From Sporisorium sorghi (taxonomy: Eukaryota > Basidiomycota > Ustilaginomycetes > Ustilaginales > Ustilaginaceae), in NCBI GenBank assembly GCA_023212695.1, contig JALCCG010000009.1, forward strand, positions 62,001 to 126,000: DNA of 64,000 nt, in the 5' to 3' direction. The position numbers were made by a program, and so were the translations under genes. The notes under the pieces are model-generated. The model ran no database searches. It had not been told where the DNA came from and saw only the letters and a list, made by a program, of their open reading frames with translations. Each line of letters begins with the position of its first letter. Position 1 is the first letter of the stretch. This document shows, piece after piece, positions 1 through 11,200 of this stretch.

Positions 1-432
1 TGCGTGAACTTTTCCAGTAGCGAGATCGACAAAGTCGCGGTCTCTGCACTCGATGACGACGTCGGCCTTGCGCTTGCGACCGAGCACGGTCTTGGGTGGC
101 TGGCCTCGACCGATTTTACCGGTGTTCTTGAGATCCGCGTACCACATCGCGGGTCGAAGAGCGCCGCCGGACGTGGAGGCTTTGCCCGCCACGGGCTTGG
201 TGCGCGGATTGGAGGGATCGATGGCGGTGGACGGGTGGATCACAAAGAGGTAGATGCTCTGCAGCGATCGGACGAGACGCTTGCGCGAAGGAAAGCCGGC
301 GGGTGGATTGGCCAGCAGCTGGGCAGAGAGCGCAAACACTCGGCTCGACTCGAAGCCGGGGCAGTTGAGATCCTCCTGCGTGTCGAGAGCCTGAATGGCC
401 TCGGCCTTCATGCGCTGTTCGGGTTTCGACAT
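1..432 (-). CDS. SCP2-type sterol/lipid-transfer domain protein, 5' part (runs off the left edge)
   Basis: The reverse-strand frame opens with an ATG at 432 and stays open to base 1 (144 codons), so the 3' end lies outside the window. The start MSKPEQRMKAEAI is followed by FALSAQLLANPP, then SIYLFVI, WYADLKNTGKIGRG and RDRDFVDLATGKV. This order matches the SCP-2 sterol-transfer fold, in which a helix is followed by strands and a conserved D-x-D-F-x-x-L-x-x-G-K segment. Members of this family bind sterols, fatty acids or acyl-CoAs, free in the cytosol or in peroxisomes. The missing C-terminus would show whether there is a peroxisomal -SKL-type signal. The lysine-rich stretch GRKRKA sits in a loop. 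The family call comes from motif recognition only. Confidence 0.72.
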   Translation of the reverse strand, partial: MSKPEQRMKAEAIQALDTQEDLNCPGFESSRVFALSAQLLANPPAGFPSRKRLVRSLQSIYLFVIHPSTAIDPSNPRTKPVAGKASTSGGALRPAMWYADLKNTGKIGRGQPPKTVLGRKRKADVVIECRDRDFVDLATGKVHA

Positions 433-787
433 TGTTGGTGGATGCGGATGATGGATGGGTGAAGTCGACCGATGGGATGGTGGTGTGGAGCAAAGAGAAA
501 AGAACGGGTGCACAGCGCACTTTGAGACCTCGTTTGCTATGCGCTGACGCTGCAGTGTTCCAAGTGCGGGGAAGGCGATTTGCTTGAACTGCTGTAGGCT
601 GATATCACACAGAGACAGCTGCGAGCGCGGGCCAAAATGCGCTTTTGGCAGGAGAGCGCTTTCCCGATCCGAGGCGGTCAGCTGCATAACTTACTCGAAG
701 TGCGTGTGAACTCCTCGAAAAAATCTTGCTTTGTTACAGCGTCTGAATGAACAAAATTCAAAATTCGAAAATGCTCAGATGCGCGTC

Positions 788-810
788 AAAAAAAAAAAAA
801 AAAAAAAAAA
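788..810. repeat. Poly(A) homopolymer, 23 nt
   Basis: Uninterrupted run of A directly followed by the CGCAA repeat. It lies in an intergenic, promoter-type region. Confidence 0.9.
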
Positions 811-845
811 CGCAACGCAACGCAACGCAACGCAACGCAACGCAG
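811..845. repeat. CGCAA pentanucleotide microsatellite
   Basis: Six perfect copies of CGCAA plus a partial seventh (CGCAG) follow the poly(A) run without a gap. This is a simple tandem repeat and a likely length-polymorphic site. Confidence 0.9.
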
Positions 846-1430
846 GGTCCAACCGGTTGCGCACAACTCAGCAGGGTTTGCATGACGAGAGCTGCTCAAG
901 GGTTTCAGGGTTCAGAGCCGAAGAGGCTTGAGGGAGTGCCGTTCTGCACTCTCTGACAGAGGGGTCTCGTGATAAGTTGCAGCACCTCCTCGGCAGACTA
1001 GCTGAGCAGCGGCGCTTGCTGCGCAGATAGCGAGCTGAGGTAAACCCTCTGGCGTGCCGAGTGCTCGTTATCGTGTGCACGCTAACTTAGTCAGTTGGAA
1101 AGCATGCGTGCTTCCTCCGCAGTGGCTTCCTCCTTGGACAAGAGCTGAATGGTGCGCGCAAGAGCCTCCGTCGCCGCACGGTCCAGCGCCGATGCGCACC
1201 TCATCATGTCCTATCTCGACTGGAATGGAGACGTGAAGCATCAATGCCTTGTGTGGCGCGCATCATGAGCAAGCGCCTTCCGCCTCGTTGCCCGTCACTG
1301 ACGTTACCTTCCTCGCCGGGACTTTTCTTCATCCTCACCATCCATCTTCCTCTTACCTCCTCCCTACAGCATGTCCCGCTGACCACCTCCTCTCCTCAAT
1401 CGTTCTATCCTACATACCTGTCTCACCCAC

Positions 1431-3584
1431 ATGCCATTGAGCTACTGTTACATCTTCCACGCTCCTCCTCCCCCTTCCGAGACCTCTTTTCCCACCTCTC
1501 ATTTCGCCGAGTCGGAACCATCTCCTACACCAACTGCCCCTTCAGCGTCTGGAAGCACCTTTATCGAGGATCTCTCGAGCTGGACCCAAGAAGTCAGTTC
1601 CTCGGTCAGGTCGATTGTTCCTTCTGTCACCTCCTTTGTCGACGCTGCTACTGCAGAGGCAGCCAAGATCGCAGATTCTTCATCCAAGCTCGTGCAGTCG
1701 AGCTGGTCCTCCCCCTGTGTGACGTCCTGGTTCAGTTCTCCGTCCTCAGAAAACAAAGCAACCCCTTCACCGCCTGCTCAAGCCCCTGTTCGATCCATTC
1801 GATCCAGCTCGCAGCAAGACAAAGACCCGGCAGACGCCACCGCTCCACGAACCACCACTTTCACCTTCTGCCTGTTCGGAGCTGCGTCGACTGCAGCCGT
1901 CTATCTCCTTATCCGCAATCGAAGAACGATGAACCGTCTTCAGAGCGCCAAAAGCCTCGCGTACCGGGACGCTCGCGCCTGGCGCCGCGTGGCGCTGGAC
2001 TTTGCCAGAATCAACGCGCTGTCTGCCAGTCGTGTTCAGAACCTGGTTGCCGCATCGCTCCGAGATGGCAAAGCCGGCGTCGACATCGGTCGTCAGATTG
2101 AGCGCGAGCTCGAAGAGGCCACTCGCGCGGTTGCGCATCGTCGCAATTGGATTCAAGAGCAGGATCGCAAGGATGCCGAGTCGACTGCATCTACCAGCTC
2201 TCTGCGCAGCTTTGGAGATGCCTGGGGCGATGTTTTCGATTCCCACGATACGGGATTCTTCTTCGGTTCCCGTGCTGGCCGTCGAGGCTCGGATCTGGGC
2301 GAGTATGGCCGTTGGAAGCCCAGGCACTTCTCTAGACACGACGACGTGTCCGAATCGCCCAGCGATGGATTGAGCTTCAAGTCGTCGCAGCCCTGGTCGC
2401 GTACCGCATCCTCGGACTCCGCTGCCCCCACCGAGCGAAGTGCCCAAGTCAAATGGCAGAGGGTGGCGGGCCACTCGGCGGCTGCAGCTCCCATCGAAAC
2501 TTCGTCTCAGTCTCGCGCTGAGGATGCAGCGGCAAAGGCATCGGCTACCTCGCCTGCGGCTGAAACCGAGTCTGCTGCTCGAGAGGAGTGGATCGGTGAC
2601 GTGGATCGCGCGATCCGCGAACGCGATCTCAAAACCTCTCAGACGACGACGAGCGGTTCCGACCAGGCTGCCGTCGCTGCCTTCTCTCGCCTCGAGTCCG
2701 AGCCATCCTCCGAGGCTGCTGAGCGTCTTGCGCTCCGCAGCGAAGCAGAGCAAGAGGCTGCTGTCGAAGGTGAGGATCATCTCCTCCCTGTGTCGGACCT
2801 GTACATTGCAACCAATGGGCAGATGCGTGGCGGCCCTGAGACACCGATCAAGCGAGTCGCGAGTATGCCAAAGACAAAGACCAAGATTGGCGCAGCGCAG
2901 CTCAAGACCACGGTCACGAGCGGTGACAAGTACTCTTACCCGATCACGGACCAGTTCCGAGATCTGCAAGACATTTTCATCGCTGCTTGGGACGGCAATT
3001 TCGCTGGATTGACTCACCCTGCAAGCGCGGCCGAGCCGACACCTGCTGCAAAGCCTGACGAGTCTGTTCAGAGCGTCAAGGCCAAGCCCAATCGAGCTCT
3101 CTTCGAGCGACTGCGCTCCAGCAAGGCCCAAAAGGACGGCGCAAAGACGGAGCCCGATGCAGCTTCGACTTCGGCGGACGAGATCGAGTTTATGGCTGAG
3201 CTCATGTTCCCCAACCCGACTGCTAAGCACGAGTCGCCCTCGCCAGCTCCAATCAAGCCTCCTTCGCTGGAGCCTCATATCTTGGCTCATCCCAGTGCTG
3301 GGGAGGAGGCACTGACTAAAAGGCTCGGGCAGAAAGAGGTTGAGCTGGCGGACTACAAGCGCCGACTCAGCGAGCTCTCGGAGCGTCTCGAGTCGATGCG
3401 CGACATGTGCCATGACTTGACCGACGAGTCCGCTCGACGCGAGAAGACGCACAAGATCCAGGTCGAGCAGCTCGACCATAAAATTGGACTCTTCACGGTC
3501 TGGGCCGAGGAGATGCAGCGCAGGCTGGGTCTCGAGACGCCGCCGTTCTTTGCATCGCTTCGAAAGCCGCTCAAGCGCGGTTGA
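1431..3584 (+). CDS. Unknown one-pass membrane protein with C-terminal coiled coil (717 aa)
   Basis: Single-exon gene of 717 codons; I do not recognise the family. The first ~140 residues are Ser/Pro/Thr-rich. Residues ~143-161 form one hydrophobic segment (TFTFCLFGAASTAAVYLLI) closed by the basic IRNRR, which looks like a membrane anchor with a positive flank. A basic helical region follows (~165-245), then a long low-complexity Ser/Ala/Glu-rich part. Residues ~625-705 are charged with heptad-like spacing (QKEVELADYKRRLSELSERL) and end in a hydrophobic-aromatic segment before a KPLKRG tail. The start is the first ATG after an upstream stop in this frame. The gene converges on the GRASP gene, with about 160 bases between stop codons. 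A mitochondrial or ER anchored scaffold is possible, but that is a guess. Confidence 0.75.
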   Translation: MPLSYCYIFHAPPPPSETSFPTSHFAESEPSPTPTAPSASGSTFIEDLSSWTQEVSSSVRSIVPSVTSFVDAATAEAAKIADSSSKLVQSSWSSPCVTSWFSSPSSENKATPSPPAQAPVRSIRSSSQQDKDPADATAPRTTTFTFCLFGAASTAAVYLLIRNRRTMNRLQSAKSLAYRDARAWRRVALDFARINALSASRVQNLVAASLRDGKAGVDIGRQIERELEEATRAVAHRRNWIQEQDRKDAESTASTSSLRSFGDAWGDVFDSHDTGFFFGSRAGRRGSDLGEYGRWKPRHFSRHDDVSESPSDGLSFKSSQPWSRTASSDSAAPTERSAQVKWQRVAGHSAAAAPIETSSQSRAEDAAAKASATSPAAETESAAREEWIGDVDRAIRERDLKTSQTTTSGSDQAAVAAFSRLESEPSSEAAERLALRSEAEQEAAVEGEDHLLPVSDLYIATNGQMRGGPETPIKRVASMPKTKTKIGAAQLKTTVTSGDKYSYPITDQFRDLQDIFIAAWDGNFAGLTHPASAAEPTPAAKPDESVQSVKAKPNRALFERLRSSKAQKDGAKTEPDAASTSADEIEFMAELMFPNPTAKHESPSPAPIKPPSLEPHILAHPSAGEEALTKRLGQKEVELADYKRRLSELSERLESMRDMCHDLTDESARREKTHKIQVEQLDHKIGLFTVWAEEMQRRLGLETPPFFASLRKPLKRG

Positions 3585-3745
3585 GTGATGGCGCGAACGG
3601 CGTCTGGCTCTCCTTCTGCGTCGTTTAGTGTTCCATCGTCAATCACACCACTTTCCAATACTGCTCTGAGGAACCCGCTCTGATTGGTTTGCTAGTTGTA
3701 CAGGGATGGTCAAATGCAGTCTGGTGCAGCAGTGAGTTGAAGGCT

Positions 3746-4810
3746 TCAAGCCAAATCCGCCACGTCGTCCTGCTCTTCATCGTCTTCTTCACGGCGCATG
3801 CTGACTGTGACGCCGGATTGATTTGCTTCGTAGTCGTCTTGTTCCTCTTCGTCGTGACTGCTGCTGTACAGCTCGCGACCCTGAAATCCATTTGAGGAAG
3901 CGGCTCTTGTCTGGAAGTCGGAAGGGTTGGCGATGGGAGTGCTAAAATCGTCCTCTCCAAATTGGGAATTGGCGCCAGGGGTCGCAAACACGGAGGGAGG
4001 TCCGCCGCCGATACGTGGTGTTTTGAGCTGGTCTTCGGGGATTCCTTGTTCTTCGTCTTCGTGCGACGACAGCTCTGGTGGCACCTTGGGCAAGTCTTGA
4101 GGTTTTGGAATGCGATGCAAGAGACCATATCCCACACCGCATCCTAGCAATCCTTCGCCGCCCCATTCGCGGTTGGGGACGATGATGACCTCGCGTGTGT
4201 GATCGTAATCCGAATTGTACACGTACAGCCGTAATGCGCGATCGGTGTGGGCTTCCACCAACTCGTAAAAGTCACCCTCGGCTTGCAGCACTCCTCCGGG
4301 CCAACCGATGACAAAGTCTCCAAACGGTACGAGACCGGCTGACTCGGCAGGGGAGCCTTCCAAGATCTCGAGAATGTGCCACACGTGCGAAAGCGCCTGC
4401 GAAGGGTTGCACAGCCTCAGTGACAACCCGAGCAGCGACGGTTGTGATGTGGCTTCGGAGCTGGTTCCGTTGATGCTGCTGGTCGAGGGTTGAGACGACC
4501 ACTGACGCGAAGGGACGAGGCTGACCTGACGCAGCTGCTGCCGTTTCGAGTTCCACACATTGAGCACCACATGCGTGCCCTCACGCTCTTCCAAGCTCTT
4601 CCAGGCGCCCAGTCCGGTCGAGTCGGCTCCTCCGTCGACGTCCTTGGTCGGATCGAGCGCTACACCGTCCAGGCCAACGCAGAAGTCGAAGAAGGGCTCG
4701 ATGCCTGCCAGGTGAGCTGGTGAGCCCGCTGCGACCCGAACGACGTGGTATCCTTGTCGTGGCGCTTCGTTCGAGTCGTCGACACGCAGCCTTGATTCGG
4801 AAGCTCCCAT
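3746..4810 (-). CDS. GRH1: GRASP55/65-type Golgi protein (yeast Grh1 homologue), 354 aa
   Basis: The protein starts MGASESRL, a good N-myristoylation signal (Gly2, Ser6). It carries two atypical PDZ repeats: the first around RVAAGSPAHLAGIEPFFDFCVG (split here by domain, residues ~20-110), the second around ILEGSPAESAGLVPFGDFVIGW (~145-215). The repeated [E/A]GSPA-x-x-AG-[IL]-x-PF-x-DF-x-[VI]-G pattern is diagnostic of GRASP proteins. The C-terminal ~130 residues are Ser/Asp/Glu-rich, as in the variable regulatory tail of the family. GRASPs tether Golgi and ER-exit membranes and support unconventional secretion. The gene is a single exon, divergent from the TPR/MLP gene (433 bp shared promoter) and convergent with the gene at 1431. 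Length and start agree with fungal GRASPs. Confidence 0.93.
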   Translation of the reverse strand: MGASESRLRVDDSNEAPRQGYHVVRVAAGSPAHLAGIEPFFDFCVGLDGVALDPTKDVDGGADSTGLGAWKSLEEREGTHVVLNVWNSKRQQLRQVSLVPSRQWSSQPSTSSINGTSSEATSQPSLLGLSLRLCNPSQALSHVWHILEILEGSPAESAGLVPFGDFVIGWPGGVLQAEGDFYELVEAHTDRALRLYVYNSDYDHTREVIIVPNREWGGEGLLGCGVGYGLLHRIPKPQDLPKVPPELSSHEDEEQGIPEDQLKTPRIGGGPPSVFATPGANSQFGEDDFSTPIANPSDFQTRAASSNGFQGRELYSSSHDEEEQDDYEANQSGVTVSMRREEDDEEQDDVADLA

Positions 4811-5243
4811 CTTTGCTGTTGAGGAGTTGTGACGTTGGTGAAGGAGAGAGTCTCACATTCAAGTTGGCGTGTCGGTGTGCTGGCTGGTGGCTCGACCGTC
4901 CAACACTCGACCCGCGCCCACTTCATTTCACTCTGCTGCGCCCCTGCCTCGATTTTTCTGAGCCGTCACGTGAAGCTCAGCAGCAAATCGGCGAAATTGA
5001 AAAGGCACGAAGATCTCGTGTCGCATCGACCATCTTCCTTCCTTGCCTCCATCCAATCCTTTCCATCCTGCATCACCATTCTACGCTCGTTTCATCCCGA
5101 CGTTCGTCTGTAACACAGGCGCTCTGAGCTGCCATCCGCTCAACCCGTCATTCCTTTGCGCATGGTGACGCTCGTTCCAACGTAACCAACAAAACACACC
5201 CGAGTGGGAAGCTGGCTAGCCTGCACCAGGCTCGACGCCGGTC
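4811..5243. promoter_or_regulatory. Shared divergent promoter region, GRASP / TPR-MLP genes
   Basis: These 433 bases separate two divergent start codons and must hold both promoters and 5' leaders. I see a pyrimidine-rich stretch (~5030-5120) on the TPR side and no clear TATA element. No coding region is supported. Confidence 0.6.
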
Positions 5244-8200
5244 ATGGCGGACGACAACCCTGCTCCCAACGCTCAGGACATCCAGAGGCTGGTCTTAGCT
5301 GCTGCTGAGGCTGCTGATGCTCGTTCTGTAGAACTGCAGCAATCTGCACCTCCATCAGCCGACGTCACTATGCAAGACTCTACCGCGACACCTGCCGGCG
5401 ACGCTGCTGCCAGCCAAGGCGTGCCGACATCGACGCCCCTGCACGTGCAGCTCCCACCCCACATCTCTTCAGACCAACTCACGCTTGCATTGACAACGCT
5501 GAGCGATGCCGAGCCACGTCCACTCATCACCGCCGAGCGTCTTCACGCTCCCGATGCGGAACTGGTGCTCCACCTCTACGACATTGCTCTCCGCTCGCTG
5601 GGCTGCAAGGGGCAAATCTCAACTCTTCAAGAGGCCCAACAAGGCGCGCAAGCCGCTCTGCTGACCGCTCAAGACCACAGCCACCAGTTGGAGCAAGAAG
5701 TCGAAAAGGAAAGAACGGCGGCCCTGGAAGCTTCGCGTCTCAAAGACAGCCTGCAGACCGAAGTGATCAACCTCCAGAACCAGATCGGCTCCCTGCAGAC
5801 CTCGCTCGAAAACGAAAAGCGAGAGCATGAGGCTGCAAAGCAGACAAGCTCTCAGCTCGCAGCCGAGCTGGCCGCCTCTCAGGCGCAGACTGCTGCCCTC
5901 ACAGCCGACGTCGAGGCGGAACGCCGAGCAAAGGAGCTGGTTCAGAGCGAAAAGGACCGACTCTCGGCGGAACTGGTTGGTGTCAGTGCCCAACTTACCA
6001 CACTCAAGAGTTCAACCGAGAACGGCGTGCGACAGGCTGCCGAAGTGCGCGGTAGGCTCGACCAGGCCGAGCAGGAGAAGCGCGACATCCTCGCAAGTCT
6101 TCAGCGAGAGCGTGAGGAGAGCACGCGCAAGGCCGAGGAGATCAACACGCTGCTCACTCGCAACCGCGATGCCCGCCAGGAGATCTCGCGTCTCGCCACA
6201 GAGGTGCAAGAGTCGCGCAGTCAAGAAAACATCGCCAAGTTCAAAGTGCAAGGCCTAGAGCAGGAGATCCAACTCACCAAGAAGGATGCCGAGTGGGCTC
6301 ATCACCAGCTGCTCAAGCTCAACGAGTCGTCTGCCACCTTCCGGGCAGCCAAACGTGCCGAGCTCAGTCGCGTTCAGACCGACCTGGATACTGCCCGTCA
6401 AGAAGCCGCCGTTGCCCGGTCCAAGGTCGAATCCTTGCAGTCGGCGTACAACGAGGCCAGCACTCGGCTCAGCCAGACCTCTGACAAGCTCGCTGAACTT
6501 TCCGGTCGCCTTGCCTCGCAGGAAGACTCGTTCCGCTCCGAGGTCAGCGGCCAGAGCCAGCTCGTCAAGCTGCTCGAAAGGCGCGCCGAACACGCATCGC
6601 AACGCATCGCCGAGCTTGAAGACCAGTGGGAAGAGGTGCTCGAGCAATGTCGCCAACGCGAGCAGGAAGCCTGGGCAGAGACCGAGAAGGAGGTCAAGCT
6701 GCGCGAAGCTCTCGAAAAGGAGAACCGTGAACTCTCCGAGGCGCTCGACCGTCTCGCGGAAGGAGTCGGCATCGGCCAAGGTCAGCGCGAGAATGGAGAC
6801 GTTTTCCTCGATCAGAGCCTCGATGCTGCGAGCGATGCCGGTGTCGACTTTGACATCCGCAGCACCGCTTCGACACCGCGACGAGCAGGCTTGATGGGCA
6901 CCGCCGCTTCCTTCAACAACAGCTTCGGCATCTCACCCACTGCAGAGATCGCCAACCGCATCCGCAAGTCGGGCAAGAGCTTCAGCCAGATCTACATGGA
7001 GCTTGCCAAGACGCAAGAGGAGCTTCGTCGCGAGAGGCTCGAGTCCAACCGTCTCGCCTCGGTCCTCGCTCAGGTCATGGACGAGTTGCAAGATCGCGCA
7101 CCGCAGCTGCAGGCGCAACGCGAAGAGACCGAACGCCTCGCCGCCGACCTCGACGAGATGGTGGGTCAGATCGCTACAGCCTCGCAGGAGCGAGACACGG
7201 CTCAGGCCGAAGCCAAGCGCCTCCAGCTCGATCTGGAGCGCATCAGTCGCGAAAATGGTTTCATGTCGCAACAGCTTGCTGATTTCGGTCGTCAGGTGCG
7301 CGAACTCACCAAGGCCGTCATCCTACGTGACGACCCTGATGCTGCTGCTGCGCGCCTCGAGGACGATGGCAGTCTTCTCGCCGAGCTGGATGCCATCGCC
7401 CCTCTCCCAGAGACGCTGCCCGAATCCGACACGCAAGCCGTCATCACCAACGAGCTCGTCACGTTCCAATCCCTGACCGAGCTCTGCAGCCAGAACGCCC
7501 GACTATTGCAAGTGACGCGCCAGCTCGGCGCCAAGATGGAGGAAGAGGAGCGCAACTACCGAGCGCGACTCGCCGAAGATCAGGACGATGCTGTCAACGA
7601 AGCGCGCGACCTGATTGTGCGACTCGAAGATGAAGTGCGACAGGAGCGCTACAAGGTGGAGGAGGTCAGCAAGGAGCGTGATCTCTTCCGTCAGCTCTGC
7701 GCTACGGGCGGTCGCAGCAGCGATGCCAAGACGGGCGAAGAAGCGCCTTCGGGTGCCGCTGTAGCCGCCAGCTCCGGCCTGCCTCTCGCTGAATACGAGG
7801 CTCTGCGATCACGACACGAGCGTTTCAAGTCCGAGACCGATGCCGAGCTCTCCCGTTACCGCGAAGAAGTGCGCTCGTTGCAAATGGAGATCAGCAAGAC
7901 CACAGTCACTTCGGCGCGTGAGCAAGCACTCCGCCAGGCGGCCGAGGACAAGTACGCCAACCTTCAACGAACCTTCGAGCTCACCAAGGCGGACCTGGAC
8001 GATCTGTCGAAGCGAGCCGCTCAGCTTCAAGAGAACCTAGCACGTCGAGATGTCACCGTCCAAATGCTGGAAGAGCAGCTCATCCAGTCCCGATCCAGCC
8101 TGGAGCAGCTTCGCACGCAGGTCTCGAGCTTGCAAGCTGAAAAGGAGATCTGGAAGTCTGCGGAAGCCAAGCTGCTCGAGGAGAACCGTGCTATGCAAGT

Positions 8201-11200
8201 CGAAAGAAACAACCTGCAAGAGCTCGTCCGCACCACGCAAGCCATGCAGTCCGAGCTCGAGCACGGTGGCCGAGATGCCACTTTGCGACTCGAGCAAGAC
8301 GTCAAGAGGCTTGACGCAATCAACGAAGATCTCCGCAGCCGCCTCGCTGCCGAACAGGACCTCTACCGTCAACTCAGCCTCCGCCGCGAGATCGAGACCA
8401 AGGACCTGCAAAGTCGCATCGACCTTTCCAGCTCGGAGCTCAGCAGTGCTCGAGAGGCGCTTGCCATCGCCCGCACCAGTGCGGATCACACGCAGCTGCG
8501 CGTCGAGGACTTGACCCGACAGCTCGAGTCTACGCAGGAGAAGCTTGGCATCTACGAGCGTCGCGATCAGCTCTCGCGCGATCCTGTCGCCTTCCGCGCC
8601 CAGGCTGACATCGAGCTTTCGAGGGAGGAGCAGCTCGAGATCGAGTTGGCCGACCTCAAAGCTGGACGGGCAGCGGCACAGCTCGAGGTGCGCAAGAGCA
8701 AGCTCGAGGTGGAGCAGGCTGCAGCCGCCGTCGCTGAGAAGGATGCCGCCCTCACTGCCTTGACGCAGGAGCATGAGCAGCTTAAGAACAGCACCGCCTC
8801 CGAGCTCGCCTCCAAGGCTGCAGAGATCGACGCGCTGCAGCAGCAGGTTGCGAGTGCGTCATCGCAGCTCACTGCTGTGCAGACCGAGCTTCAAGAGCTG
8901 AAACAGCAGCTCGAGACCGAGCGCTCGGCTTTCCAGGCCGAGAAGAAGTCTCTCGAGGATGCCATTACAGAGCTTGGCACAGTCGAGGAGCGAGCTCGCG
9001 CCGAGCAAGAGGATGTCAAGGGCGAAATCCGCAAGCACGTACAGGCGGCTAAGGCGGCGCAGCTCAAGCTCGATGAGGTTACGAAGCAGGTCGAGACGCT
9101 CAGCGCCGACCTTGCAGAGGCACGCGAACAGCTCAAGAAGGTCCGACAGGATGCAGGCGCTCTCCGCAGCTCCAAGGACTTGGCCGAGGCCGAATGGGGC
9201 CGAGAGAAGGCCAGCTGGGATGCCGTTCGTCAAGGCCTCGAACGTGAGAAGTCCGATCTCCAGCGCAGGATCGACGACCTCACCACTCAGAATCAGATCC
9301 TCCACACGCATCTTGAAGCCATCAACGCACAAGCTGAACAGATGCGTCAGGCTGCGGCGGCACCTCTTCCCAGTGTCGATGTCGACATGGAGCTCGATCA
9401 GGCCAGCAGCGCTGTGGCTGCCTCGAGCGAAACGATTCCCGCCACCGGGGCAGAAGCTGCCAACTCGACCGTCGAGGCAGCCGCGCCAGCAGTAGCAGAG
9501 TCGTCCGAAGCCGCAGGCGAACCAGTCACCTCCGAAGTCCCTGCCACCGAAGCTTCAGATGCAGTGCAGGTCAAGAAGGAGGAGGTTAGCACGTCAGGCA
9601 CTGAGCTGGCCCACTCGCTCATGAAGCGTCGCGTCGACGAGCTTCACGAAGTGGTCAAGTCGCTTCGACGCGAAAAGGATGTTGTCGACTTGCAACTGGA
9701 GATGAAGAAGCAAGAGACGTCTCGCCTCCAGCAGACCGTTGACCACATCAACAAGACGCTCGCCGAGACACGATCCGAGCTGGACACCGAGAGAACCAAG
9801 AACGCATCCTCAGCCAGCAGCGTCACCCAGCACTCGGAGCTGCTTGAGAAGATCAACCAGCTCAACGAGCTGCGTGAGAACTACAACACGCTGCAAGAGA
9901 GCGCAAGCCGGGCCGATGCACGCATAGTGCAACTCGAAGCCGAACTAAAGACTGCCAACACGGAGCTGGAACCCGTCCGGGAACAGCTGCGCAATGCCCA
10001 GATCGAACTCGAAGCCTCGCAGGCAGAAGTCAACGTGTTGCGCGAGGACAGCAAGCGATGGCAGTCCCGCGCTCAGTCGCTTCTGCAGGCCCATGGCATC
10101 AACGAAGAGTTGCAAAAAGTCGAACAACAGCGTGCTGAAGCTCAGAAAAAGGTGGAGGAGATGGAGGCCAGCTTGAAGGAGAAGGAAGCCGCAACGGAAG
10201 CTATCCAGACCGAGCTGGAAGCTAAGAAATCTCAGTTTGAGAAGCTGAGGGAACAGGCGCGAACGAGGATCACCACCGAGCGAAAGGCCGTCGCAGAGGT
10301 TCAGGAGAAGCTGGTGGCTCTGCAGAAGGAGAAGGACGAAGACGCAGCTAAGTACGAGGAGGCGATTGCGACGCACGGGTCCAACCTGGCGCAGCTGGTC
10401 ATCGAGAGAGACGCCTTGAAGGAGCAGCTTGAGAAGGCTCAGGCTGCTGCCTCTGCCTCTGCTGCTGCTGCTCCTCCCTCTGCATCTGCCTCTGCAGCTG
10501 TCGAGAGTGACGGTGCAGCCGCTCCTGCTGCAAGCGCAGAAGCCACCGGTGCAGACGACGTCGCCGCACCTGTTGCTGACAGCGATGCAGCAGCGCCGAC
10601 AGCATCAGCCGACCAGCAGGCGGCCATCAAGGCAGCCGTTGCCGAGGCTCAGAAGCAATTCGACGAGGTCAAGGCCAAGCTCGAAGCCGAGAAAGCAGAG
10701 ATCGAGGTGATGCGCGACAAGCATCTGCAGAAAGGAAGGGATTTCCTCAAGGAAAGACGCGCAGCCGAGGCTCTGGTCAAGGCGCGTGACGAGACCATCG
10801 CCCAGCTCAAACAGGAGTTCGCCGAGAACAATGCGGAAGCGATTGAAAAGGCGGTTCAGGAGCGTCTTGCCGCCGGTAACGGTGCCGCCAGTGGCACTGA
10901 TGCTGCTGGCACCGACTCGGAAGTCGCGACACTGCGCGCGAGGGTCGCTGAGCTCGAGGGCAAACTCGAAGCTGCCGAGACGAGGATTCGCGAGCTCGAG
11001 GCCCAGCTTGCTTCTACCAGCAGCGGTGAGCCGATCCCCGCCGACGTTGCCCAGCTCAAGGCGGCTCACGCTGAAGAGCTGCAACAGCTGCAGGCTTCGC
11101 TCGAGGCTAAGTACGCACAAGCACCGCCCACCTCCGCCGCCGCTGAAGAGAGCGACATCGAATCGCAGGTGCAACTCCGCCTGAAAGCACTCGAGGACGA

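Larger units (their letters stand above)
433..1430. other. Intergenic stretch with a poly(A) tract and a pentanucleotide repeat
   Basis: About 1 kb lies between the start of the SCP2-type gene and the next plus-strand gene, so it should hold both promoters. I see no supported coding region. It carries the A23 tract and the adjoining CGCAA repeat listed separately. The last 200 bases before 1431 are pyrimidine-rich, as is common upstream of smut start codons. Confidence 0.6.

Noticed and set aside
1767..3479. 570-codon antisense frame opposite the 1431 gene
   Set aside because: Arg/Leu/Ser-rich with no motif. The plus strand has an ATG start, a membrane segment and a coiled coil, so I preferred it.
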